DNA from: Thiotrichales bacterium
GTDB lineage: Bacteria > Pseudomonadota > Gammaproteobacteria > Beggiatoales > Beggiatoaceae
Reading direction: 5' to 3'
DNA length: 64,000 nt
Assembly (NCBI GenBank): GCA_016745035.1
Contig: JADGDE010000001.1
Span: 1,390,721-1,454,720 of the forward strand
Positions within the stretch are counted from its first letter, which is position 1. Every line of letters begins with the position of its first letter. Positions 1 to 7,777 of this stretch are shown piece after piece. The notes under the pieces were generated by a model. That model did not search any database. It saw nothing but the letters and a program-made list of their open reading frames with translations, and was not told the DNA's origin. Position numbers and translations under genes: made by a program.

Positions 1-313
1 AAGCCATCATCAATTTACCCAGATGCTCGTTACCGATTGCTGGCGCACCCTTGGGTAAGATTTGCATTTTTACCAGCAGTTCCATGCGGGCGATAGCGTC
101 ATCGCCCAGTAGGTCTAAAAAGCGGCGGTGGGAGATGGTGGGGAGACCGGTATAGATCAGACTGCCATCTTGTAATGCCCAATCACCAGCATTTTCTGGC
201 GTGAAGTTATCGGGTGCAGGGTGGAATTTTTGACCTGCTTGCAGGGTAAAACGGTCGTTTGAGCTAAAAGCTAAACTCCTGCCTGTGTCTTTGTCTACTA
301 TGGCATAGTTCAT
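1..313 (-). CDS. Phage tail-region protein, 3' end outside window
   Basis: An open frame of 104 codons runs off the left edge; it begins MNYAIVDKDTGRSLAF and has no stop. Its ATG overlaps the TGA of the upstream gene by ATGA (310-313), the same coupling used by most genes of this phage block, so the start is well supported. I see no family motif beyond a mixed polar sequence. Its place after the tail-fibre genes suggests a tail-fibre accessory or chaperone role (inference from position only). Confidence 0.6.
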   Translation of the reverse strand, partial: MNYAIVDKDTGRSLAFSSNDRFTLQAGQKFHPAPDNFTPENAGDWALQDGSLIYTGLPTISHRRFLDLLGDDAIARMELLVKMQILPKGAPAIGNEHLGKLMMA

Positions 314-957
314 TCGGTACGCGCTCCGATGTCGATGTAATAAATGGTCGTTGGATAAGGGATAGAACCATTCATAAACACAGTTGGAGAAAACCCATTA
401 AGAAATTTCCAGCCAATAAAATAGTTTGGTTCACCATGATAACTATCATCCCCAATATACCTAACGCTACGATCATAATTTGAAAGGAAATCATCAAGTG
501 GGTTGTGTGTTTTTAGAATAATTGCTTTTCTGTCAACTTGAATATAATTGTTACCTGAGCTGGCAATATCGGCGATAGATAGGGCGGTATCGAAAGCCCC
601 AGCAACACCAAAAAGCCGATCCATTGCCGCACTGCTTGTCCAGTCATCTAAGCCAATAACCATCGCTTGCTTTGCCCCATTTTCCGAAAACCATTCTTTT
701 AAGCTTTCGGGGTAACTGGCGATTTGCTCCAACAAATCCCCGGTATCAATTACCGCCTGCGCCGCTGCCTGATTGTGCGCAATCAAATTCACCGAAAACG
801 GATCTGCTGGATTAAAATCATTAGCCAAATAATCAGCCAATTGATTGCTGTTGATTAGCACATGTAAATCAGCCGCTGTTTTTAGGCTAGGCGGGCATTG
901 AGATTTTGCCCGGGGAAAATTCCCCCGCATCCCCCTTCTTATTGTTTGCTCAAGCAT
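310..957 (-). CDS. Phage tail-region protein of unknown function
   Basis: This 215-aa protein lies in the tail-fibre part of the P2-like late operon, directly after the 147-aa gene (start at 957, the last base of that gene's stop region) and ATGA-coupled to the gene at 1-313. No signal peptide or membrane segment is visible. The C-terminal half is rich in Asn, Tyr and Gly (residues 135-215), as in fibre or receptor-binding proteins. I do not recognise the family. A tail-fibre component is an inference from gene order. Confidence 0.65.
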   Translation of the reverse strand: MLEQTIRRGMRGNFPRAKSQCPPSLKTAADLHVLINSNQLADYLANDFNPADPFSVNLIAHNQAAAQAVIDTGDLLEQIASYPESLKEWFSENGAKQAMVIGLDDWTSSAAMDRLFGVAGAFDTALSIADIASSGNNYIQVDRKAIILKTHNPLDDFLSNYDRSVRYIGDDSYHGEPNYFIGWKFLNGFSPTVFMNGSIPYPTTIYYIDIGARTE

Positions 958-1400
958 CAGCCAATACCCGCATCTAAAACGCTGGCATGGAGTTCGCCCG
1001 AACCTGCAAGCGGGTCATCTGCTGTGTCATTAGCACCATTTTTAACCACGGCAATGGTCAATCTTTGCCCCGGCTGTGGGGCATATTCAAAATCAATCGC
1101 TTTGGCTACGCCGGGAATATCACCGCTGGCTGGTTCTACGCTAAGCTTGTCAACAAGGGTGCTGTTTTCGCTGTTGCGAATTTCGACAATGCACGCCTCG
1201 CTTGAGGTGTTTAACAGCCGAATACCGTTGATATAGCTCGAATAGAGCGGCGTTGCTGTTTGTTCGCCTACCACGGTTGCGGTGGTCGGTACGCTAAAGA
1301 TGGTTTTTGCTTCACCGATAGCGTCTAAGACTTGCGTTGGTGATTTAGCCACACCAATAAATAAAGGGCGAAGTTTAGGGGCTTGAACTTGATCGCTCAT
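957..1400 (-). CDS. Phage tail-region protein of unknown function
   Basis: A 147-aa soluble protein with an alternating hydrophobic/polar pattern typical of beta-sandwich proteins. It is placed between a small coiled-coil gene (1403-1633) and the 215-aa gene. It starts at ATG 1400, two bases after the previous stop. No recognised domain. Position among the fibre genes suggests a virion surface or fibre-linked protein; this is inference. Confidence 0.6.
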   Translation of the reverse strand: MSDQVQAPKLRPLFIGVAKSPTQVLDAIGEAKTIFSVPTTATVVGEQTATPLYSSYINGIRLLNTSSEACIVEIRNSENSTLVDKLSVEPASGDIPGVAKAIDFEYAPQPGQRLTIAVVKNGANDTADDPLAGSGELHASVLDAGIG

Positions 1401-1402
1401 GG

Positions 1403-1633
1403 TTAATAATTTCCGTTGTAGTAGTTAATGCGTTGTTGTTTCTCTAGGGTTTCCGCTGTTTCAACGACATCTTCAAATTCGGCTCTTTTAGCTTCGATTT
1501 TTGCGCGTGCAGCATCTAACCTTGCTTGCTCATCAGGCGGCAAACCGGCGGCGATACGCGCACTGATAGTTTGACCTGCATAAGCTGCGATGTCTGCAAC
1601 GCTACTGGCGACCGTGGGGCATGTGTCTGGCAC
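1403..1633 (-). CDS. Small phage protein with helical coiled-coil core
   Basis: A 76-aa product starting with GTG that overlaps the TAG of the tail-fibre gene. Residues 30-68 are Ala/Glu/Lys-rich with heptad-like spacing and look like a coiled coil. It may be a small tail-fibre partner. No family is recognised; the tight coupling to neighbours on both sides is the main support that it is a real gene. Confidence 0.55.
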   Translation of the reverse strand: MPDTCPTVASSVADIAAYAGQTISARIAAGLPPDEQARLDAARAKIEAKRAEFEDVVETAETLEKQQRINYYNGNY

Positions 1634-2202
1634 TATAAAATACCTCCGATAATTGCCCGAATACGCGGGCTATCTAGTTCATCTTCAATGTCGAGTTTGA
1701 GTTGTTCTAATGCGGCAATTTGTTCATCTAACTGCGCCGCTTTTGCGGTCAATACGCCAATAGGAAAGCTTTGATGTAAAATATCAAGGCTATTGGCTGG
1801 CAAAGTCGCAAACAGCAGATTGATAGAAATCAACACGCTGTCCATTTGCGTCGATACAGAAAAAAGCGCGCTGTCATTACTCGACCACAAGGCAATCGTT
1901 TCCTCTTTTTCATCTAATAACGCGATTTCAGATAAGTTAAAATCATCAGCAACTTGTCCTGCTATATCGACTTCTAAACGCCATTGAACATCAGAAACAC
2001 GTTCGGCATAATTGACCACCACGCGCCCAAGCGGACTGGCTAAATTCTCGGTTAATGAACGCCCGGCATCATCAATATCAAGAGATTGAAACCCATTGCC
2101 AAATTGAATATATCTGCCTTGTAAGGCAACCCCGCCATTAGCCACATTTAGCGCCCGGGTCATAGCGGCAAAGGTTGGGATTGGGTATATCTCTAAACTC
2201 AT
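1633..2202 (-). CDS. Phage tail-collar fibre protein, gpH N-terminal type
   Basis: A 189-aa protein directly after gpI, the position of P2 gpH. The N-terminal half resembles the DUF3751/tail-collar fibre domain that attaches the fibre to the baseplate (segments such as ALQGRYIQFG and SEIALLDE). Residues 145-180 look coiled-coil. I chose ATG 2202 because it gives an ATGA overlap with the gpI stop; an upstream frame extension exists but would overlap gpI more. It lacks the long fibre body of P2 gpH, so it is probably a short adaptor with the distal parts encoded by the next genes. Confidence 0.7.
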   Translation of the reverse strand: MSLEIYPIPTFAAMTRALNVANGGVALQGRYIQFGNGFQSLDIDDAGRSLTENLASPLGRVVVNYAERVSDVQWRLEVDIAGQVADDFNLSEIALLDEKEETIALWSSNDSALFSVSTQMDSVLISINLLFATLPANSLDILHQSFPIGVLTAKAAQLDEQIAALEQLKLDIEDELDSPRIRAIIGGIL

Positions 2203-2819
2203 ACAACTAGATCCAGTTTTTGCCAGCAAAAGAACTGCGCCGATAAACCTAAACCAAGGCTAAAACGGCTTTGTGCTTGTGCCTTCGCTGAGGCTTGAAT
2301 ATTTATAGCGCTGTGAAATTGTGCGCTTAGCCCAAGGGCGAATTGTGCCGGGAAAAAGTCAACGCCTAACTTAAATGTGTAATGAATACTCAGGCGCTTG
2401 TTTTGCTCAATCGTGCGTAGAATATCGCCAACAAATGCGTTATCAATTGCTGGGCTGTTTTCGGTTATCCATAGCGTGAGCTGCATGGTTCCGCGCTCAC
2501 CGATGGGGTCTTGTTGCCACCACTCTTTTATATCCAACTCAACACCCAAGGCGGCTAAGCTGTCAGTTAAACCACCCGCCAGCCCTTTATGTCGGTGTAC
2601 GGTTTGAGCGTTGGCAATCACGCTGCGCTTGGTTGTTTCTGGCCAGGCATCGTTCCAAGCATCAACAGACTCGAAAAAGGCAAGCCAAGGCAAAAACGCC
2701 AAAGGGCACGCCCACGGGTCAAACAATTGTTTAACTATTTCGGGGGTTAAGTTATTAGGGAGTAGGGCTTCTATGTCCCGCTCAAGCTTGCTGGCATTGT
2801 TCGGTAATAAACTAGACAT
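2199..2819 (-). CDS. I: Phage baseplate protein gpI
   Basis: A 206-aa protein matching P2 gpI (tail protein I) in length and order, between gpJ and the fibre gene. Features seen: SSLLPNNASKLERDIEALL at the N-terminus, then a DPWACPLAFLPWLAFFESVD segment; the pattern of a Pro/Trp-rich start followed by WP..W.R is typical of this family. It links the baseplate wedge to tail fibres. The ATG at 2819 lies within the last codons of gpJ; an upstream in-frame start is possible but less likely. Confidence 0.85.
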   Translation of the reverse strand: MSSLLPNNASKLERDIEALLPNNLTPEIVKQLFDPWACPLAFLPWLAFFESVDAWNDAWPETTKRSVIANAQTVHRHKGLAGGLTDSLAALGVELDIKEWWQQDPIGERGTMQLTLWITENSPAIDNAFVGDILRTIEQNKRLSIHYTFKLGVDFFPAQFALGLSAQFHSAINIQASAKAQAQSRFSLGLGLSAQFFCWQKLDLVV

Positions 2820-3798
2820 CCGCCACCCCATCATCATTGAGGTTTAAAGCGGTGCAAAACGGCGCTTGCTCAGCGCCAATGCCTATATCTTGTTCAATAT
2901 CAAGCGTTAGGTCATAGACCCCCGTTTGATGTAATGCAGCTTTGTTAGCGGACTCGGAAACCTTGTGCCCTAAGCGCTCATTTTGCGCCCGCAAAGCCTC
3001 AAATGCGGCTCTAGCACTGGCTATCACTTGCTCTTTTGACACGTTTGGATAGAAAACAATGGCAGCGGTGACGCTGTACTCGACAATCTCAGCGCTTTGT
3101 ACTGTGATGCGGTCGCCTTGTACGCGGGTGTATTGGTCATGTAGGGCATCAGAGACAACTTGCAATAAGTCAGCAGTAGCCGTGCCGTTGCCTTCAGTCG
3201 ATAAAACCGTCACGACAATATCGCAAGGTTCAGGGCTGGTTATCATCGCGTCTTTAACGCGGCTATCGGCATCTAAAGTATGAGATAAATACCAACCAGA
3301 TGCACCGCCTGCGCTTTGTGATTCTGGGGTCAATAACATACGCCGGCGCAAACTGTCGTCGTCTTCGTAGACCGCCGCTGTGTTGGCTGTAGCGGCTTGA
3401 ATTAAACGCCGTGTTGTGCCGAATCTCAAGGCTATTTGGTCTAAGTCATCGCCCGTCGCATAAGCAGGCAAAATATCCCGAATGGCTTGGTTAAATTGTG
3501 CCGCTTTTAAGCTGTCATCATATGCCTTAGTCATCAGCAAACGTGTGACCGGCTCCAGCGGCAAGCGTAAATCAAAGCGCCCAGCGTTATCGTCTGCGGG
3601 GATTACCCAGTAATTACCGTTATCCGTCTCTAACAACTGTGCTGGCGCAATCACGGGCTGCTGATTATCGTCTAATAACAACGGCTGCTGAGCATTAAAT
3701 ACCTCTTTTAGCCCTTGCCAATATGTCTCATAGTCAACTGACATAAACACCGTAGGCGCGGGCATATTGGCTAAATCAATGGCTAATAAGGTACTCAT
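2812..3798 (-). CDS. J: Phage baseplate wedge protein gpJ
   Basis: A 328-aa gpJ-like protein (baseplate_J family). The central region shows the expected acidic and helical parts: YEDDDSLRRRMLLTPES near residues 145-160, then SGWYLSHTLDADSRVKDA. It follows the W-like gene with ATGA overlap and precedes gpI, exactly as in P2. It forms part of the baseplate wedge needed for sheath assembly. Confidence 0.9.
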   Translation of the reverse strand: MSTLLAIDLANMPAPTVFMSVDYETYWQGLKEVFNAQQPLLLDDNQQPVIAPAQLLETDNGNYWVIPADDNAGRFDLRLPLEPVTRLLMTKAYDDSLKAAQFNQAIRDILPAYATGDDLDQIALRFGTTRRLIQAATANTAAVYEDDDSLRRRMLLTPESQSAGGASGWYLSHTLDADSRVKDAMITSPEPCDIVVTVLSTEGNGTATADLLQVVSDALHDQYTRVQGDRITVQSAEIVEYSVTAAIVFYPNVSKEQVIASARAAFEALRAQNERLGHKVSESANKAALHQTGVYDLTLDIEQDIGIGAEQAPFCTALNLNDDGVADV

Positions 3799-4337
3799 AA
3801 GGCAACACCTGTAGCAATGCCCTTGCCGTCTAAATCTGTGCCTTGAATATTTAAAATTAAGTTGTTGTCGCTAATGGCAGCGCTGACATTATCTAAAGTG
3901 AAATAATGCGCAATAAATTTCAGCGCATCGGCAACGGCTGCATAAATTTGTAATAAGTTAGTTTCGCTTAAAGCTTTGCCCTTGGATAAGTGCAGCCATG
4001 AACCAAGCACCGGGCGCATAATCAACTCATTTTTTGCCGTGGTGATGGCGTACTTGATTAATTGCTCGATGTAGCTTGAATCGGTCAAGGTTTCGCCGGT
4101 TTCTGCATCAAAAGTGACTGGGGGCAAGGTGCTTTTTATTCGGCTAACGGTCTTAATTTGTGCTGCTGGCGCTGAATAATAAGAAGGGCTAACAGCCGTT
4201 GCTTGACTTAATTTATCAATAATTAAATCAAGCTTTTCATCTAATGTGCTTGGGGCGGGGGCAATGGCAGACTCGGCAACAAAGGCGCTAAGATGCGCCG
4301 CCATTGCTTCACCTATATAACTAAAATCGTCGCTCAT
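3795..4337 (-). CDS. Phage baseplate protein, gpW/gp25-like
   Basis: A 180-aa protein in the gpW slot (between V and J). Residues 105-130 carry ITTAKNELIMRPVLGSWL, which resembles the gp25/W lysozyme-like signature in which the IxT..G...MRP..GS motif is conserved. It has an unusual N-terminal extension of about 90 residues not found in P2 gpW (115 aa). Assignment rests on the motif plus gene order. Role: baseplate wedge. Confidence 0.6.
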   Translation of the reverse strand: MSDDFSYIGEAMAAHLSAFVAESAIAPAPSTLDEKLDLIIDKLSQATAVSPSYYSAPAAQIKTVSRIKSTLPPVTFDAETGETLTDSSYIEQLIKYAITTAKNELIMRPVLGSWLHLSKGKALSETNLLQIYAAVADALKFIAHYFTLDNVSAAISDNNLILNIQGTDLDGKGIATGVAL

Positions 4338-4356
4338 TGCCCCGACCCCTCACATA

Positions 4357-4821
4357 TTAAACGGTGGTAGTGCCGTCAGGATTGGCTAAACCCGCTGGTG
4401 GAGTTTTACCCGCCTCTGACCACAAAGCATTCACAAAAGCTGTGCCTTGTGCGGTTGCTTTGGCTGCCAATTCGGCGCGGGTAATAAAATCCGCTGCTTG
4501 AGCGGTTAAGCCATTAACCAAGCCTTGCAAAGCAGTGATAGCTGCTTGTGCGGCGCTAACATCAGTTTGTAAAGTCGCAACAGCGCCTTCATTAGCGGTA
4601 ACACGGGCAATCAAAGCTTCAAAAGCTTGATAACCTTCAGTGTTTGGATCACCATCCAATAAAGTGTTTAAGTTAGTGACCTTGGCTTGCAAAGCGACAA
4701 AATCGACATCGTGCAAATCCATAGAGCCTTGAATCAAGGCATTAATCAGGGCGACGGTATGGGCGGCTTCGGCTTCACCGATAGACTGTAAATGAGTTTC
4801 TAACTCAGCAGAAGTGGTCAT
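4357..4821 (-). CDS. Phage protein with Ala-rich coiled coil
   Basis: A 154-aa product, ATGA-coupled to the small upstream gene. Residues 60-120 are a long Ala/Gln/Thr-rich helix with heptad spacing. Such inserts between V and W are not part of the P2 core, so it may be a lineage-specific tail protein. No family recognised. Confidence 0.6.
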   Translation of the reverse strand: MTTSAELETHLQSIGEAEAAHTVALINALIQGSMDLHDVDFVALQAKVTNLNTLLDGDPNTEGYQAFEALIARVTANEGAVATLQTDVSAAQAAITALQGLVNGLTAQAADFITRAELAAKATAQGTAFVNALWSEAGKTPPAGLANPDGTTTV

Positions 4822-5024
4822 ATAGAGTTCCTTTTCAGGTCTTGGAGTTGGATCAACTCCTGATTAAATTGATTAAATGGACTGTTTGCCCATTCAATTA
4901 GCCACGCTCTCTTGTCTCTCTCGCTCTCAAATTCAAAATTGTTATTTCCAACACTGACAAGCTTTGCCCCGCCTAATTTCATACAGGCGGCAAGCCCCAC
5001 TTTGTCTGTTATGATTTTGTGCAT
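4818..5024 (-). CDS. Small phage protein, DUF5659-like
   Basis: A 68-aa product overlapping the V-like gene by 16 bases. The segment KLVSVGNNNFEFES followed by an aromatic/basic helix recalls short DUF5659-type phage proteins that bear a Val-aromatic strand pair; this match is from memory and weak. No membrane segment. Function unknown. Confidence 0.5.
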   Translation of the reverse strand: MHKIITDKVGLAACMKLGGAKLVSVGNNNFEFESERDKRAWLIEWANSPFNQFNQELIQLQDLKRNSI

Positions 5025-5281
5025 ATCACACCCATTAAAAATCCGATTTCATCACCGCCAGCGGGGTGTATGACTAAACCTTGCTTGCCGACATGCTCAG
5101 CCGTTAAGCCCACATGCTCGAACGTATTAAGCCAAGCGCTTGTACCGCCTTTTGCATACTCAACGCGGCACTGTGGCACACCCGCAAGCAAGCGAAACTT
5201 GACGATTTCACCTTGCCAGCACGACATCAAAAAACGCCGTCCTAGTTCTGCCATTGCTTGCTGTTGTTGTTCGCTATTCAC
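5009..5281 (-). CDS. Short phage baseplate/spike protein, gpV OB-domain type
   Basis: This 90-aa protein starts with GTG overlapping the gpS stop. Residues 30-85 contain CRVEYAKGGTSAWL and IHPAGGDEIGFLMG, the pattern of the gpV/VgrG OB-fold domain (CRV.Y..G..T.W then PGGD..G). P2 gpV is about 211 aa, with a C-terminal beta-helix spike that is absent here. It is either a minimal spike base or split from a separate tip protein. Role: hub/spike of the contractile tail. Confidence 0.6.
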   Translation of the reverse strand: MNSEQQQQAMAELGRRFLMSCWQGEIVKFRLLAGVPQCRVEYAKGGTSAWLNTFEHVGLTAEHVGKQGLVIHPAGGDEIGFLMGVICTKS

Positions 5282-5672
5282 TCAAAAGCACCTCAATCAT
5301 GATGTCGATAGCCGCTTGCCAGTCGTCATCATTAGCTCCGAGCAACTCACGCTCAGGCATTTTTAACCCCTGTTGGTCAACACGCCCCAAGTGATGGATA
5401 AGCGCCAAGGTACTTGCACCTGAATAGCTCAAATAGCCCCTGTCACCCGTGACATTTCTTGCTCTCAATAAACGCCTAAAACCTGTCAACATTTTGCGCT
5501 TGCGGCGCTTGTTTTTTCGTGGCGTATAGCTGCTGCCATCGGCGTTGCGCTGCTGGGTTATGCGCTTGCGATTGACATCCCGCAAATACGCCAGCCCTTT
5601 TCTGATCGCCTGCCTGCGCTTTGCAGGTCGTGTGCGCTCAAATAAAAAATCTAATTCGTCAGTTTCTGCCAC
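5274..5672 (-). CDS. S: Phage tail completion protein gpS
   Basis: A 132-aa protein of the phage virion morphogenesis family. RKRITQQRNADGSSYTPRK and the following basic block, then RNVTGDRGYLSYSG, match the conserved core of gpS. GTG start at 5672 lies inside the end of gpR (22-base overlap), as is usual for R-S. It completes the tail before head joining. Confidence 0.85.
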   Translation of the reverse strand: MAETDELDFLFERTRPAKRRQAIRKGLAYLRDVNRKRITQQRNADGSSYTPRKNKRRKRKMLTGFRRLLRARNVTGDRGYLSYSGASTLALIHHLGRVDQQGLKMPERELLGANDDDWQAAIDIMIEVLLSE

Positions 5673-6070
5673 GGATAATCCAGCCAGTCACTTTCTACCG
5701 CCTCGCTACAAATGGCGATTTGTTGCGCCCCGTCACCATCCGTGTTACTGCTTTCTAACTGCTTAATATCAAAATAAAACGATAAATTAGTTGTGCCATT
5801 ATTGAGTGGCACACTCTCATAATCGACTTGTGTCTCACCCTCATAATGGGCTAAAAACATAGCTAAAACCGCCCGCGCCCGCGCTTCTTTGTCGATGGGC
5901 AAAGCCCCAAGCAATAAATGAATACTGGGTTCAACGGTCAAAACAAACGTTTTATCCAAACTACCAGGGCTAACAAAACCGCCGCCGATTTCCCAGACTT
6001 GTACCGATTCACTATCGACCAAACCCGAATCAATAAACCACTGCTTTAGCAGCTCGCTTTTACGCTTCAT
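5651..6070 (-). CDS. R: Phage tail completion protein gpR
   Basis: A 139-aa protein with gpR length and order. It begins MKRKSELLKQWFIDSG and has a strand-rich core. It is ATGA-coupled to gpL upstream and overlaps gpS downstream, the L-R-S order of P2 without the lysis genes that P2 places between L and R. Confidence 0.75.
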   Translation of the reverse strand: MKRKSELLKQWFIDSGLVDSESVQVWEIGGGFVSPGSLDKTFVLTVEPSIHLLLGALPIDKEARARAVLAMFLAHYEGETQVDYESVPLNNGTTNLSFYFDIKQLESSNTDGDGAQQIAICSEAVESDWLDYPWQKLTN

Positions 6071-6513
6071 ATCAAGCTAATGGTGACGTTTTCATCACCG
6101 CGTATCATGTTGATACATTTATTGCCTTGTTCGTCGTAACTATCAGCCATTGCCGCCATTTGCTGGGCTTTATCGTTGGCAGCATGGGTGGTGTCATAAT
6201 TGCGATAATGTGCCAAATTTTTCGCCGCTGCCTTGGAATAAACCGCGCTTTTGTATAGCTCAATCACCGCAGGTTTTGGCAACTCAGATAATAAAAAGAA
6301 ACCCATGCGAACCTGATCACAAACCCAGCCCATCAGTTCGTCATCCACCTCATACATAGACAAGCGTAAATTTTCTAAAAGCGGCTTATCTTCGGTGTTA
6401 TCAACGCGGTAATAATCCCGCAAAGCTTGCAAAGACAACTCAGGAAAAAAATCCGTGTCTGAGACAATCAAGCTGTCTGGTGTTTCTGTCGAAAAATCTG
6501 GAGCGGTTGGCAT
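6067..6513 (-). CDS. L: Phage head completion protein gpL
   Basis: A 148-aa head-tail connector/stabiliser (gpL family). Visible: FFPELSLQALRDYYRVDNT at residues 22-40, then a helical ELMGWVCDQVRMGF segment, as in other gpL proteins. I chose ATG 6513, which gives a TAATG overlap with the preceding gene; a GTG nine bases upstream is an alternative. It acts at the portal after DNA packaging. Confidence 0.8.
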   Translation of the reverse strand: MPTAPDFSTETPDSLIVSDTDFFPELSLQALRDYYRVDNTEDKPLLENLRLSMYEVDDELMGWVCDQVRMGFFLLSELPKPAVIELYKSAVYSKAAAKNLAHYRNYDTTHAANDKAQQMAAMADSYDEQGNKCINMIRGDENVTISLI

Positions 6514-6836
6514 TACAGCCACCCCAGTTTTTTACTAATCCAAGCGCCCACTACCGTTCCAGCGATACCTAACACCCAAGCCAGCGCTTTTTTAAAAGAG
6601 CGCCATTGCTCGGCTTCAGTTTTCAATGTGTCGATAACATCGCTTTGCTCATCTAGCACTTTTTGCATTCGGTCTAGTCGCTGTTCTGACGCTGTTTGAC
6701 GCTCTTGCAGCTTAATTAGTGTTTTTACTTCGTCTGAAACTTCACCAACTTTAGAATCAATTTGTAAAACCCGATCACCCAAACTATCTAGGCTTTGGAT
6801 AATTAACTCTAATGTGTTGCTATCGTTTGCTGGCAT
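6513..6836 (-). CDS. Small membrane-anchored coiled-coil protein in phage lysis position
   Basis: A 107-aa protein: residues 8-75 form a coiled coil (heptads around LIIQSLDSLGDRVLQID) and residues 85-105 form one membrane segment (ALAWVLGIAGTVVGAWI) followed by KKLGWL. This layout recalls XhlA/DUF2730-type lysis helper proteins. It lies next to the holin-like gene, so a lysis accessory role is plausible but not shown. Confidence 0.6.
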   Translation of the reverse strand: MPANDSNTLELIIQSLDSLGDRVLQIDSKVGEVSDEVKTLIKLQERQTASEQRLDRMQKVLDEQSDVIDTLKTEAEQWRSFKKALAWVLGIAGTVVGAWISKKLGWL

Positions 6837-6843
6837 AATAAAA

Positions 6844-6903
6844 ACGCTTGTGTATGCCTGAGAGGCTTGGAGTCAGCTAAGACCCGCAAACACACACAAG
6901 CGT
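6844..6903. promoter_or_regulatory. 10-bp inverted repeat between two lysis-region genes
   Basis: ACGCTTGTGT (6844-6853) is repeated exactly as its complement at 6894-6903. Inside the 40-base loop is a second small hairpin, GCCT-GAG-AGGC (6856-6866). Read on the minus strand, the outer stem is followed by TTTTT (6840-6844 region), so it could be a leaky terminator or processing site that lowers expression of the downstream head/tail genes relative to the capsid genes. It fills an otherwise non-coding gap of 81 bases. Confidence 0.5.
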
Positions 6904-6917
6904 GGCTCTAAGGAGAC

Positions 6918-7100
6918 CTAAGACTTGTCCGGTGTAAAACTAAAAATCAAACCGCTTAAAGCTGTACCGATACCAATAATGGATTCGGTCATTTCTGGCG
7001 AAACGGTAAAACCGACTGCACCCAGAAAACCAACCACGCCCAGCCAAGTTGAACGCTCTTTTGTCCGTTGCTCGAAATATTCTCGATTAATGCTCATCAT
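6918..7100 (-). CDS. Putative phage holin, two membrane segments
   Basis: A 60-aa protein with two hydrophobic stretches, roughly residues 18-33 (TWLGVVGFLGAVGF) and 38-55 (SIIGIGTALSGLIFSF), and charged ends. The size and topology fit small class II holins. ATGA coupling to gpM and place before gpL match the lysis insertion point seen in P2-like phages. No endolysin gene is visible near it. Confidence 0.55.
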   Translation of the reverse strand: MMSINREYFEQRTKERSTWLGVVGFLGAVGFTVSPEMTESIIGIGTALSGLIFSFTPDKS

Positions 7101-7777
7101 TTACCTTTAGCGAGTTTTTTAGTCAGTGAATCAATACGGGTTTTAACACCAATATCGTGTTTAAGTTTTGTCGCTGTTTCCAAATAGACCAGCGCCTTTT
7201 CCGGTTCGCTCTCCATGAGTAAAATACCCATTAAGCGATAAATATAGGCGCTGAAGGATTCATTAATTGACCATGTACCCGCATCCACGCGCTCGAAAAT
7301 TTCTGTAAAAACTGGCAACGGCTCAGAGTTGGATTTTTGGGCAGTATCTGCGACTTGAAACACAGCATCTGCGGCAAAGGTGGCCGCATTACGAGTGAAG
7401 CCAATCGCGCTTAAATCTTGCTCACTGACAACGGCATAATCAGCGAGTTCGAGCATCCAATCCCAGTCCTGAATGTCCGCCGCCCAAACCAGATTAAATA
7501 GCAATACTTGGTTCTCATGCTGTTGTTCCGATGCCATCCATTGGATCAAATAGTTTTTATATTTAGCAACCAAATCCGGCTTGGTTTTATCACGGTCATC
7601 GTGATTAGGCATTGCCTTGAGCAACTTGTTATCAGCGATAACGGACACCAGCCAGACTTTGAAATCAGGGGCGGCATTTTCGGGGATTAACAAACCATCA
7701 CGAGGTTTACGCTTTACGGGCTTATTGACATCTTCAATTTTTTGACGATGCTTATTAATGAATTGACTGCCTATCAT
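7097..7777 (-). CDS. M: Phage terminase small subunit gpM (endonuclease subunit)
   Basis: A 226-aa gpM-family protein, directly after the capsid gene as in P2. It has a basic N-terminus, then a helical repeat-like body with W-rich stretch LVWAADIQDWDWMLELADYA. I prefer ATG 7777 (ATGA with the capsid stop, preceded by GGAAG) to the TTG 15 bases upstream. With gpP it recognises and cuts cos DNA for packaging. Confidence 0.88.
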   Translation of the reverse strand: MIGSQFINKHRQKIEDVNKPVKRKPRDGLLIPENAAPDFKVWLVSVIADNKLLKAMPNHDDRDKTKPDLVAKYKNYLIQWMASEQQHENQVLLFNLVWAADIQDWDWMLELADYAVVSEQDLSAIGFTRNAATFAADAVFQVADTAQKSNSEPLPVFTEIFERVDAGTWSINESFSAYIYRLMGILLMESEPEKALVYLETATKLKHDIGVKTRIDSLTKKLAKGK

